From Paenibacillus amylolyticus (GTDB lineage: Bacteria > Bacillota > Bacilli > Paenibacillales > Paenibacillaceae): a stretch of DNA of 64,000 nt. Made by a program: the position numbers and the translations under genes. Location: positions 5,456,001 to 5,520,000 of the forward strand of contig NZ_CP121451.1 of assembly GCF_029689945.1 (NCBI RefSeq). Reading direction: 5' to 3'. The notes below the pieces were generated by a model, which saw only the letters and a list, made by a program, of their open reading frames with translations, was not told the origin of the DNA and searched no databases. This document shows positions 52,258-61,673 of the stretch, one piece after another. Positions within the stretch are counted from its first letter, which is position 1. Every line of letters begins with the position of its first letter.

Positions 52258-52878
52258 CTAGATCCAGCGAATGATGGCAATGATGGCGAGATGCGCTGGA
52301 TAGAAGTAGCGCCAGATCCAACGCGGCCCCTTCATGCGGAATCCTGCTTGGTAATACTGAGCAATAGCAATGCCGGCGGTTGCGAGCACACTATACATCT
52401 GCACAGAGCTGTTGTGTAGCAGAAGATACAGTGCATTTAACACAACATGTGCAACGACAAGTACAGGCCCCTGGAAATAACGGAATAACAGAACCAATAA
52501 CAACCCGTACATCCCATAATCCATATGACTAATTTCCATGAACCAGCCTGCCCCAATCACAATGGGAATACCCAGTAGGCGGGATGGCAATTTATCAATA
52601 ACGAATAGTACCAGTAAGGCTGACCACAATGTCCATACCACGTTTAGAGAATAATGATTGAACGCAGCCATGAACGGCACCTGTGAGAGTATCGCAATCC
52701 AGAACAGCCGCCATATGTATTTTTGTACATCTCGTGTATGTTTGTAACCGATATACACTGCAAATGCGTAGATTGGAAAAGCGATGCGACCTATGATTCT
52801 CAGTTCTATAATATGCGGAAAAAAGACAGCCCCTATATGATCAATTAACATCGTGATCATGGCAATCCACTGCATCAT
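52258..52878 (-). CDS. TraX-family membrane protein
   Basis: A 206-residue polytopic protein with about seven hydrophobic segments and the family signature: WIAMITMLIDHIGAVFFP, then LRIIGRIAFPIYAFAVYIGY, HTRDVQKYIWRLF and SQVPFMAAF. TraX of the F plasmid acetylates pilin; chromosomal homologues in Bacillota are thought to be membrane acyltransferases of unknown substrate. Here no conjugation gene is nearby. Intact. Confidence 0.85.
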   Translation of the reverse strand: MMQWIAMITMLIDHIGAVFFPHIIELRIIGRIAFPIYAFAVYIGYKHTRDVQKYIWRLFWIAILSQVPFMAAFNHYSLNVVWTLWSALLVLFVIDKLPSRLLGIPIVIGAGWFMEISHMDYGMYGLLLVLLFRYFQGPVLVVAHVVLNALYLLLHNSSVQMYSVLATAGIAIAQYYQAGFRMKGPRWIWRYFYPAHLAIIAIIRWI

Positions 52879-52928
52879 GTTGCGACTCCCCTCCCTCTTT
52901 CCGACTGCACGAGTCTGCCATTCAATTT

Positions 52929-53429
52929 TTATATATTAAGTTCATAATACATGAATTTGGTATCCTGTGCATATCCTTCGGACTCATACAGAGCTTGCGC
53001 TTGCGTGTTACTTAACTCGGTCGAGAGTGATATCCGAAGAACGCTATGCTCAGATGCCAATTGCTTGGCTGCTTGCAGCAGCTTCCTTGCAATACCTTGC
53101 TGACGATAATCCGGATGTACAAACAGATCATTAAGTACCCAGATCGGCCCCATTGATACCGAGCTGAAACTGGGGTACAGCTGAACGAATCCGGTAAATT
53201 TCTGGCCCTTCGAAATTGTCTTATCGTTACTTTCATCTGACCCATGAACCATTTCCACAGCGGTTTCTGCTACCAAAATGACCGATTCATTGCGTTCCAT
53301 TCGTTCTTTAATATACTGACATGCTGCCTGAATGTCTGCTTTTTGTTTATAGAATATTCTGTACTCATTGAACAATCCTGCCACTTCATCACGATCAGGA
53401 AGACCCGCTTGTCTAATTTGATGTTTCAC
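52929..53429 (-). CDS. GNAT-family N-acetyltransferase
   Basis: About 166 residues from GTG 53429 (KHQIRQAGLPDRDEVAGLF), which has AAGGGAG 9 bp upstream; the open frame extends 29 codons further without a site. The acetyl-CoA motif is VHPDYRQQGIARKLLQAAK, followed by LYESEGYAQDTKFMYYELN, the usual C-terminal strand pattern. WVLNDLFV precedes it, as in amine acetyltransferases. Substrate unknown. Intact. Confidence 0.85.
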   Translation of the reverse strand: MKHQIRQAGLPDRDEVAGLFNEYRIFYKQKADIQAACQYIKERMERNESVILVAETAVEMVHGSDESNDKTISKGQKFTGFVQLYPSFSSVSMGPIWVLNDLFVHPDYRQQGIARKLLQAAKQLASEHSVLRISLSTELSNTQAQALYESEGYAQDTKFMYYELNI

Positions 53430-53586
53430 TCCACTCAACTCCCTTGGGATGGAGACCAACGTCTCCTCGTTTGTATATCTTTTAATATTGTAAAACAACC
53501 CTTTCCTTTTCCCCATTCATCATCTGCATCAAAGTTTGTAGTATCTTGGGAAATTCTGTGGAGATATCGAACATTCATCCTTCGGA

Positions 53587-53615
53587 GTATATTTCAGTCA
53601 AAGCGTTGCACACTA
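53587..53615 (+). promoter_or_regulatory. Candidate forespore (SigG-type) promoter of the ger operon
   Basis: GTATA at 53587-53591, a 17-base spacer, and CACACTA at 53609-53615 compare with the SigG pattern GHATR-N18-CATNHTA with one mismatch and a spacer one base short. It lies 60 bp upstream of gerA, where a forespore promoter is expected for germinant receptors. Confidence 0.4.
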
Positions 53616-53674
53616 TAATATCACTCATAACTGACAGAGACTGGACTATTCATTGATATAGGAGGAAGAAACTG

Positions 53675-55120
53675 ATGAAAGAAAGCATTCTTCTACAGGT
53701 GCAATCACGCCTGATCGGCGTGGCAGACATGATCTACCAACCGCTTCAGATTGGGCCTTTACACTGTACCCTGCTCTATATCCAATCCATCGTCGATACT
53801 CAGATTATGAGAGAAGCTATTGTGAAGCCTTTGCTTGAAGAGGCTGCACGGAACGAAGTTGGCCCCGATTTTGTTACGCAGGTCGTCAGTGGAACCTTTT
53901 TTTCACTCGAAAACCAGCACAGAGATTCAGCTGATACGTTGGTAGATGATATCGTAACAGGTAATGCAGCACTCCATGTGGAGGGCATGTCTGGCATGAT
54001 CATTTTCTCCATCCAGAATTATCAGAAGCGCTCTGTACCTGAATCAACAAATGAAGTTGTCATCGTTGGTCCACAGGAAGCGTTTATCGAAGATATCAAT
54101 GTCAATATGTCTCTATTGCGACACAAAATTAAACATTCCGATTTCAAAATGATTAAATTCACCATCGGCAAATATACCAAAACCGAAGTGTTTGTCATAT
54201 ATATTCAAGGTTTATGCAAACCTGACATTTTGGAAAATGTCTTAACCAGTCTGGGTGAGATTGATATGGACAGCAGCCTTGGTGTCAGTTATCTGTCAGA
54301 ATTTCTGGAAGATCACCCGCTCTCTCCTTTTCCACAGTATCAATATACCGAAAGACCGGATACTGTTGCCGCAGCACTGGTAGAAGGACGAATTGGGGTC
54401 ATGCAGGATGGAACCCCCTTCTCGCTGCTCATTCCAGTTACATTCTTCTCTTTGATGCAATCGTCCGAGGACTATTACCAGCGGTTCCATTCCGCTTCAT
54501 TTATTCGAATGATCCGTTTGCTGTTCGCCGTCATTGCTTTCCTGTTGCCTTCCATATACGTAGCGGTCACTACATTTCATCCCGAGATTATTCCCACCAA
54601 TCTGCTCATCACCATTGCATCCGCAAGAGAGAACATTCCTTTTCCGGCATTAATTGAAGCCCTCATCATGGAGATCACCTTCGAAGGATTGCGTGAAGCC
54701 GGCATACGGATTCCCAAGCCGCTAGGACAGACGGTTTCTATCATTGGCGGCATTGTCATAGGACAGGCAGCTGTGCAGGCAGGTATTGTCTCTGCTCCAC
54801 TGGTTATTGTTGTGTCCATTACAGGCATTGCTGCCTTTATTATTCCGCATTTCGAGTTGGGACTGGCCTTCCGGCTGCTCCGCTTTCCTGTACTGCTGAT
54901 GGGTGGAACACTGGGCCTGTTCGGTGTCGTCATTTCAATCTACGTGCTGTACTGGTATATGGTCAGCATGCGTTCATTTGGTGTTCCTTACATGCAGCCT
55001 TTCGCCCCACTCGTACTGCGTGATATCAAGGATACGTTTATACGGGTACCCTGGTTCATGATGAAAAAACGAACGAAAGCCTATACGACCGATAATGAAA
55101 GGAGGCAGGACACACCATGA
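53675..55120 (+). CDS. Spore germination receptor subunit A
   Basis: A 481-residue GerA-family protein of the spore inner membrane. The cytoplasmic N-terminal part holds family motifs GNAALHVEGM and NEVVIVGPQEAFIEDINVN; after EGRIGVMQDGTPFSLLIPVTFF five or six transmembrane helices follow (for example IRLLFAVIAFLLPSIYVAV and TVSIIGGIVIGQAAVQAG). With subunits B and C it forms a germinant-gated complex that triggers ion and dipicolinate release. ATG follows AGGAGG; the stop overlaps gerC by 4 bp. Intact. Germinant not predictable. Confidence 0.93.
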   Translation: MKESILLQVQSRLIGVADMIYQPLQIGPLHCTLLYIQSIVDTQIMREAIVKPLLEEAARNEVGPDFVTQVVSGTFFSLENQHRDSADTLVDDIVTGNAALHVEGMSGMIIFSIQNYQKRSVPESTNEVVIVGPQEAFIEDINVNMSLLRHKIKHSDFKMIKFTIGKYTKTEVFVIYIQGLCKPDILENVLTSLGEIDMDSSLGVSYLSEFLEDHPLSPFPQYQYTERPDTVAAALVEGRIGVMQDGTPFSLLIPVTFFSLMQSSEDYYQRFHSASFIRMIRLLFAVIAFLLPSIYVAVTTFHPEIIPTNLLITIASARENIPFPALIEALIMEITFEGLREAGIRIPKPLGQTVSIIGGIVIGQAAVQAGIVSAPLVIVVSITGIAAFIIPHFELGLAFRLLRFPVLLMGGTLGLFGVVISIYVLYWYMVSMRSFGVPYMQPFAPLVLRDIKDTFIRVPWFMMKKRTKAYTTDNERRQDTP

Positions 55121-56264
55121 TGTTTCAAAAGCCTCCTCTACAACTTGCCGTCATTCTAATCTGCTGTCTGTTATGCACCGGGTGCTGGTCCAAAGTTGAG
55201 ATTAACGAGCGTACCTTCATCACCGCCATGTACGTGGATAAAGCGGCCACCCCGGGAGAGATCGAAGTTACACTGAGCATGCCGCTCCCCAATCGTCTCT
55301 CGCCCGAAGGGGGCGGATCAGGCAAAGAACCCTACGCAGCCGTTTCTGCGACAGCACCAACCATTGCAGACGCCATGGAGAGAATCCAGACTGACCTTAC
55401 CCGTAAAATCTCATGGGGTCATACGCGGGTAATCGTGTTTGGACAAGCCTACGCACGTGAAGGAATTGAAGATACGATGGAATGGATTGCACGCCAGCCC
55501 CTGTTCCACCTGAGCAGTTACGTAATGGTTACTAATGGCAGAGCCAAGGATATTTCGGATCTGACTCCGGTATTTGAGGAAACACCGAGTGATGTGTTAA
55601 GGGAATTTTCCACAGAGGAAAATCTCTTGAAAACCCAGATGTTAAGCATATTTACCGCAGATAAAATGAATCAGGGATTCGCCACATCGATGTTAGGCAG
55701 CAAAAAACGGCCATGGTCAGTGAAGAAGGCGAAACCAAAAAGTGGGTCAGCCAGATCGGCGGAACCATATTCAGACAGATGCAAATGGTCGGGACACTCA
55801 CAGCCGATGAGGCACGTGCTGTTGCGTGGGCAGGGGAGAATCTGGATTCACTGACCCTCTCGGTCAGAACCAAGAAACAAAAAGCAAGCATGACAGTGTA
55901 TAACATGCGCTCTGATATTCAGGCAAAACTTCAGAATGGCGAACCCCATTTCATCATTAACTTGACGGGCAAAGCGGAGTTGAACTCGGTTATTCCAGTC
56001 CTTAAAGCCAAAGACATTGTCGGTACAAAGGATATCGAACAAGCCGCCAACGACAAAGTGAATGCTCATCTTACCCATGCCCTGCAAACCGCAAAACACC
56101 AAGGTGCAGATATACTCAGGCTCGGATACCGACTGGAATGGAGACACCCGCAGGTATGGAAGAAGCTCCGGCCTACATGGGTCAACTATGTGAAAAACGA
56201 TCTGCAATTTACCGTCAAAACGAATATCAACATTCAATTTGTCGGCTCGGAGTCAAGCTTCTAG
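55117..56264 (+). CDS. Spore germination receptor lipoprotein subunit C, apparent frameshift
   Basis: Ger(x)C family. Lipoprotein signal with lipobox LLCTGCWS (cysteine near residue 23), then VEINERTFITAMYVDKA, RKISWGHTRVIVFGQ and a C-terminal domain ending YVKNDLQFTVKTNINIQFVG, all typical. It is anchored to the outer face of the spore inner membrane. The frame breaks at the A-run 55702-55707; a seventh base restores GSKKTAMVSEEGE and 382 aa. Overlaps gerA by ATGA. Confidence 0.9.
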
Positions 56265-56303
56265 CTTGCACGAGAATTCCTTTTTTTCAAGGAGGTTACA
56301 TAC

Positions 56304-56522
56304 GTGATAGCCGTTATCGTATTTGCAGGACTGTATTTACTGGACTGGTCATCTGTAAAAACCAGCAAAAAAGCAATCAGACGTACCTATTTCATCCTGC
56401 TTGGTCTGTTTCTCGTATGGAACACGCTCGCAGTAAGCTGGTCAGCATGGCCTAATCCCAATGATATCATTCAATGGGTCTTCGGCTGGGCTGATCCTAT
56501 GATTCACAAGGAAGGAGATTAA
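56304..56522 (+). CDS. Small two-helix germination receptor D subunit
   Basis: A 72-residue membrane protein with two hydrophobic segments (about 1-13 and 27-46) and a W-rich C-terminal part. GTG 56304 has AGGAGG 8 bp upstream, and it lies between gerC and gerB with short gaps (39 and 3 bp). Small two-helix proteins in this place are the D subunits described for some ger operons in Bacillus; they modulate receptor function. Assignment rests on size, topology and position. Confidence 0.75.
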   Translation: MIAVIVFAGLYLLDWSSVKTSKKAIRRTYFILLGLFLVWNTLAVSWSAWPNPNDIIQWVFGWADPMIHKEGD

Positions 56523-56525
56523 CCA

Positions 56526-57644
56526 ATGAACCGTCTGACTGCCGGACAGGCTTACCGCTTCATGTTTGTTTACCTTTATTCCGAACCTGTTGCCTTCCTC
56601 CTGCAACGCTTGTTTAAAATGAGTGGCTATCAGGGATGGTTATCCACCATCGGCGGTTTTTTAATTAGTCTGATTTTTCTGTTCTTTACATACCGTTTGG
56701 GTTCCATTCATCCTGACAAAGACTGGCTCGCCTATGGAGAGGATATCGTGGGCAAGGTTGTGCATCGCCTTTATATCGGATTAATTGTCCTGTTATGTAT
56801 CTACTTGTTATCAATTGATGTGGAAAATTTCATTGTCTTCCTGCAATCGATGTATCTGCCACAAACTCCGATTTGGTTAACATCCACCCTCACTCTACTT
56901 TGCATCTGCCTGACTGCGCGTTCAGGGCTGGTTACCATTGTATTTATGGCAGAAGGCATTTTTCTGGTGCAGCTGTTTACGTCCACCTTACTTATTCCAG
57001 CGGTTGGGGCGGGGCAATCCCGGCATATTGCTCGCAATGGCTACCCATCATGATCTGGGGGAGATCGTGATGGGATCTCTGTCTACCATGCCATGGTTCT
57101 CTGAATGGATGTTCTTCCTCTTCCTCGCACCGGTCATTGCTTTCAGGCGGCCTATGTTGAAAAGCATGTTATTCGCCGGTAGCACCGTTGTTGTATTCAT
57201 CGTTATATTTTGGATGTTCACACTGATGAATTTTGGCCCGTATGTTGCGGCTAGTCTCCGCTACCCTTTGCTTGAGATGGTTCGCTTTGCCCGATACGGA
57301 GATTTCCTGGATAATCTCGATCCTGTTCTGATTGCCATATGGTCAACGACCATGTTCACTCGCAGTTCATTTCTGCTGTATGTCGCTTCCCTCTGTCTTT
57401 CCAAATTGAGTGGGGTTAGGCAACAAAAATCTGTAGTGTATCTGATTGGGGAACGGCCGCCGCCATTGTGCTTCAATATGCCAAAGACGTCTGCGTTGTA
57501 CGAGCTGGCCATTCGTTCATACGCAATTCCAATTTACACTGTACTTGTTGAATCCATGCCCATTCTTTACGTTCTGGTGCACTGGCTGCGCAATGGCAAA
57601 AGAAAAAGGCGACCAAAGCATCAGGTGCTCCGTCGCCATCCTAA
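56526..57644 (+). CDS. Spore germination receptor permease subunit B, several apparent frameshifts
   Basis: GerB/GerAB family, an amino-acid-permease-like protein of about 373 aa with ten membrane helices; the germinant is thought to bind here. N-terminus MNRLTAGQAYRFMFVYLYSE, later NPGILLAMATHHDLGEIVMG and FLDNLDPVLIAIWSTTMF. Breaks: about 57010 (net +1, in GGGGCGGGG), probably a compensating pair near 57445 and 57490 (restoring YLIWGTAAAIVLQYAKDV in place of a proline-rich non-membrane stretch), and the A-run 57602-57607 (restoring KKATKASGAPSPS and stop at 57644). Last gene of the ger operon; converges on the mutarotase gene 5 bp away. Confidence 0.82.
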
Positions 57645-57648
57645 GGAT

Positions 57649-58121
57649 TCAATTGGATTCAGCGTTCTGTTGTTCATGACCAGGATCAGCATCAGGGAAA
57701 ATGACGCCTTTCTTCAGAATCAGATTGGCATATTGTGCACGTTCACCCGTTGCAACAATCGCATAGGCATTCGTAGCACGTTCATAAAAATCAAATCGCT
57801 CTTCATGATCGAAAGCATCCGTGATGCCTTCGTATTCTTCAATTAAACGGCGGTAGTCTTCCCATATGATCGGTACCACCTGATCCCCTTTCACAACCTG
57901 CATGACAGCAGCGGGACGCTTGGCATAGGTGTCCAGTGGATATAATTGCAGGATGGCTTCCAACAGTTCGACGACTCCCAGTGCATCACAACGTACCAGT
58001 CGCTTGGCATGACTCGCTGCCGGAAAATTGCCATCAGCTAGTACCAACTCGTCCCCATGCCCCATTTCAGACATAATTTTGAGCAGCACGGGAGGAATGA
58101 TTGGGGAATATTCTTCAGCAT
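57649..58121 (-). CDS. RbsD/FucU-family sugar mutarotase, apparent frameshift
   Basis: Interconverts anomers of a free sugar, L-fucose in the FucU branch. Restored N-terminus MLKNIPPIIPPVLLKIMSEM followed by GHGDELVLADGNFPAASHAKR, the family signature with catalytic His and Asp; TYAKRPAAVMQVV and YERATNAYAIVATGE follow. ATG 58121 has AAGGAG 8 bp upstream. The break is in the G-run 58103-58106; restored length 157 aa. Fucose occurs in xyloglucan side chains, which fits the window's glycan theme, but no fucose operon is adjacent. Confidence 0.88.
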
Positions 58122-58218
58122 ACACAGCTCTCCTTATAGAAGCGTTTTCATGTTTATTCTACCAGTATTTTTTGGTTATTGTACAGCATACTTACTGTTG
58201 GATATCCAATATTACATT

Positions 58219-58261
58219 TTGACAAAATTACTTGTTTAACATATAGTTGTTATAACAACTA
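58219..58261 (+). promoter_or_regulatory. SigA promoter with overlapping 18-bp palindromic operator
   Basis: TTGACA (58219-58224), 17-base spacer, TATAGT (58242-58247). The perfect palindrome TAGTTGTTATAACAACTA (58244-58261) begins within the -10 box. It lies 48 bp upstream of the MarR start. MarR operators of this shape are typical, so direct autorepression of the MarR-MFS operon is likely. Confidence 0.8.
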
Positions 58262-58309
58262 ATTGATTGACTCGAACATTTTTTAAGAAAAGTGAGGATT
58301 CGCAACCAT

Positions 58310-58731
58310 ATGGACTATACGTTGGAACAATCTGTCGGATTCATGCTGGGTTTCACGCATCGTAAAGCAGTCGCTTTACTGGCTACACGGTTCAAACCTT
58401 ATGACATTACGACTGAACAATTTTCTGTCCTTTTCAATGTTGACCGAGGTGAAGGTGTCAATCAGAAGGAGCTCGCTGCACGTGTCTTCAAAGACCAGCC
58501 CACCACTGCCCGGATTATTGATCTGCTTGAGAAAAAGGCTGGGTAGAACGCCGGACCAGCGAACAGGATCGCAGAGCCTATCTGTTATATCTCACCACGG
58601 AAGGCAAAGCGTTGATTGATATCCTCGTTCCGATCGAAAGAGAAATGAATAAAGAACTTGCTGAAGGTATATCCGAAGACCAGATGGAAGCATTTAAACA
58701 TACTCTTTCCCTCATTAATCGCAATCTGTAA
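58310..58731 (+). CDS. MarR-family regulator of the downstream MFS exporter, apparent frameshift
   Basis: Restored length 140 aa. VNQKELAARVFKDQPTTARIIDLLEKKGW is the winged-helix recognition part (spanning the break) and RRTSEQDRRAYLLYLTTEG the wing. ATG 58310 has AAGTGAGG upstream. The break is at GG 58537-58538; a third G restores EKKGWVERR. The MFS gene starts 30 bp after the stop, so this is a local repressor-exporter operon controlled by the palindrome at 58244. Confidence 0.88.
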
Positions 58732-58761
58732 TGAATCACAACTCAGGGGGAATACGTCATC

Positions 58762-60101
58762 ATGAAAGAACAATCTACACAAGTTAGGCTATGGACCACC
58801 GATTTTATTCTGCTAATGCTGTGCAACTTTTTGTTATTCTTGCAGCTGCACATGATCGTTTCTCCACTTCCGTCCTACGTTCAGGAGCGATTTCACGCTA
58901 ATGCGTTTGAGGTCAGCCTCTTTACCTGTCTGTTTGCACTAAGTGCCATTGCCGCCCGTCTCTATTCCGCGAAAGCATTGGAAAAGGGTCTTCGTAACGC
59001 CATGATCTATATCGGCCTGTCTGTAGCCCTGTTGGCCACACTCGGCTATTATTTTGCTGCGGGCATAGCTGTGCTCTTATTACTGAGAATGTTGTTTGGT
59101 ATCGGATTTGGTATGAGCAGCACTGCTTTTCCAACGATGGCCTCGGACATTGTACCCGTCAAACGAATGGGTGAAGGCATGGGTTACTTCGGGCTATCAA
59201 CCAGCCTGGCAATGTCCATGGGTCCAATCATAGGAGTGACCCTGCTCCAGGGTGCTGGATTTGTAACCCTGATGTTATGTACCGCAGGTGTGCTTGCTGT
59301 AATCTATCCACTTAGTTACACGCTGACACGCAAAAAAGCCGTGAGAACCGATACCAATGAAAATATCATTCCACAAGTTGCAACAAGTGCATCAGAAGCC
59401 AACCCGAAACAGAAGACTCCTTTCAACCGCAAGCTGATTCTGCCCAGTGTGCTGAATTGCCTGTTATCGATCACATATGGGGACTTGTCGGATTCATCGT
59501 TTTGTATGGCAAAGAAGCCAATCTGGCCAATCCTGCGCTGTTCTTTTTGTTCAATGCACTCGCCGTGTTATTGGTTAGACCATTTGCAGGACGAATCTAT
59601 GACAACAAAGGTCCCAAAGCATTGCTTATTCCAGGAGCAGTTTTCATTGCGATCGGCCTCATTCTGCTCTCATTTGCAACCTCTATGTGGGTCCTGTTCA
59701 TTGCTGCCTTTATCTACGGGATCGGCTATGGTTCCATGCAGTCGTCTCTGCAGACCTGGATGATTCAGGTGGTATCTCCTTCTCAACGAGGTATGGCTAA
59801 TGGCATGTTTTTGAACTCGCTGGATCTGGGTATTGCGACGGGCGCCCTTCTTCTCGGCGCCATTGCGTCCATAACCAGTTATACCGACATGTACCGATAT
59901 TCCGTGATGTTTATGATTCTGTTCTTGCTTATTTATCTGATTCAAGGTAAACGAAGCGGCAGCTTCTCCATAGAAGCTCATGCACTGCTCGCTCATACGC
60001 ATATCACTGCAACGGAGCCACCTCAAGATCAATCCAGGAATTCCGAATCTGGAGCTGGCAACACCGAAACTGGTCAGTCGAATAAAAGCAAACACGAATG
60101 A
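58762..60101 (+). CDS. MFS exporter, apparent frameshift
   Basis: Restored length 446 aa with 12 membrane helices. Motif A-like region is degenerate (LYSAKALEKGLR); RMLFGIGFGMSSTAFPTMA, GYFGLSTSLAMSMGPIIG (motif C) and the second-half RPFAGRIYDNKGPKALL are clear. Proline/glycine motif C suggests an antiporter that exports a drug or metabolite. The C-terminus is a long hydrophilic tail (HITATEPPQDQSRNSESG). The break is in the G-run 59479-59482 (restores TYGGLVGFIVLYG). Under the control of the upstream MarR gene. Confidence 0.88.
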
Positions 60102-60124
60102 TGGGTTAATATTATTCTGAACAT

Positions 60125-60186
60125 AAAAACGCGTTTACACAGAGAAAGCCAATTCATCTGCTTTCTTAGGCGTAAACGCGTTTTTT
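60125..60186. terminator. Terminator with branched stem between convergent exporters
   Basis: AAAAACGCGTTTAC pairs with GTAAACGCGTTTTT (14 bp), with an inner AGAAAGC/GCTTTCT stem; followed by TTATAT. It serves the plus-strand MFS gene and, 35 bp past its stop, the minus-strand one. Confidence 0.85.
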
Positions 60187-60221
60187 ATATAGGAATGAAC
60201 CTGGCATACGGCACCGTTTAT

Positions 60222-61520
60222 CTAAAATGGACTTTTCTTGCGACCGATGGGAGTAAACCCTCTACTCGTCTCGATCACATCCATATGGGTTTCATCCTCT
60301 TTCTGTCCGCTTCCTGAAGTAGGTTGATCTCCCTTATCCGGCTTAACTGCAAATAATGTCAGCAATCCGCCTACTGCACCAGACGCGGCGAGCACACCAA
60401 AAAGCAAAAAATGTTGTGTACCAATCAGCAATGAAACAACAGGTGGCCCGAGGGATACACCGATGAATCGCATACTGCTGAACAAAGACGTAATGGTACC
60501 TCGCTGCTTCTTGTCCACACCTTCAGTAATCAGGGCATCCAGACATGGTAAGGTTGCACCTATTCCGGCACTTCCCAATGTGAACAGACCCACCACAACG
60601 TAGATATTATCGAAAAGTCCAATAATCCCCAACGTAACGGTTACAAGAATAAGTCCTGCGAACCCGAGCCATTTCATGCGCGGCTTGCTCTTTCCAATCC
60701 ACTTTCCTGAGAAAAAGAAAACAGACACAGTGCCGCCAGTGGAATGGCAAGCACGAGACCTTTCACGAGACCTTCCATGGAGAACTCACTCTCCAACGTC
60801 TCAGACAGATAATAAAGCACACCAAACAGAATGAACATACAGATTCCGCCGATCGCAAACAGGGCGTACAACCATCGTCCTTTTACTTTGAGTACATCCC
60901 GAATGGAAGACACAAATTCCTTGAAGGTGGGTGGCTTTTCTTTTTCTTGGGTGTTTTCACCAGGAAAATAACCAGAATCAGCGAAAGAACACACAGTACC
61001 GGGATAGCCATAAATGGCAGATACCATAACCAAACAGCCAGTGCTGCCCCAGAATTGGACTCAACACTTTGCCAAACGTATTTGAAGTTTCAATGATTCC
61101 CAGACTTTTGCTCACTTGATCTTCATCATTGAACATGTCTCCAACCAAAGGAATGACAATAGGGAATGCACCGGCTGCTCCAACCCCTTGTAGTAACCTG
61201 CCACCTAAGATGCTCCAGTAGGCTATATTTCCGTTCAGCATCCATGCAGCAACACCAGCCACAGCTCCCCCAACGGCTGCAATGATGAGGCTGGGAATAA
61301 TGATTGCTTTTCTGCCAAAACGATCTGACAGATATCCTGCGAGTGGAATAAGCAGGATGGCAACCACAGCGTAGACTGTAATAAGCATACTGACCTTGAA
61401 TGCAGACACCTTCAATTCACGTTCGATCTGTGGCAGGATCGGTATCAGCATGGAGTTACCCAAGGTCATAATTAAAGGGATGGAAGCAAGTGCGACGAGG
61501 TCCCACTTTTTATCATTCAT
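60222..61520 (-). CDS. MFS multidrug exporter, three apparent frameshifts
   Basis: Restored length 433 aa, 12 helices. Motif A is GYLSDRFGRKAIII, motif B-like GRLLQGVGAAGAFPIVI, motif C-like SLGIIETSNTFGKVLSPILG, as in Bmr/Blt-type drug antiporters. ATG 61520 (NDKKWDLVALASIPL) has AAAGGTGG 7 bp upstream. Breaks near 61050 (G-run), 60935 (A-run) and 60720-60735. Unlike the neighbouring exporter it has no adjacent regulator. Probably a multidrug or metabolite exporter; substrate unknown. Confidence 0.85.
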
Positions 61521-61673
61521 ACCACAACCACCTTTACAGATTCTACACACAACAGCCTTATTGTGCTTGTTTCGGAGGTTGATTATTCAGGACATGCAAG
61601 ATGTTACCGCTTGTTCACATAAAGAAGCTGCCCGCACGTATTTGTGCAAGACAGCTCTTATGGCTCATAATGT

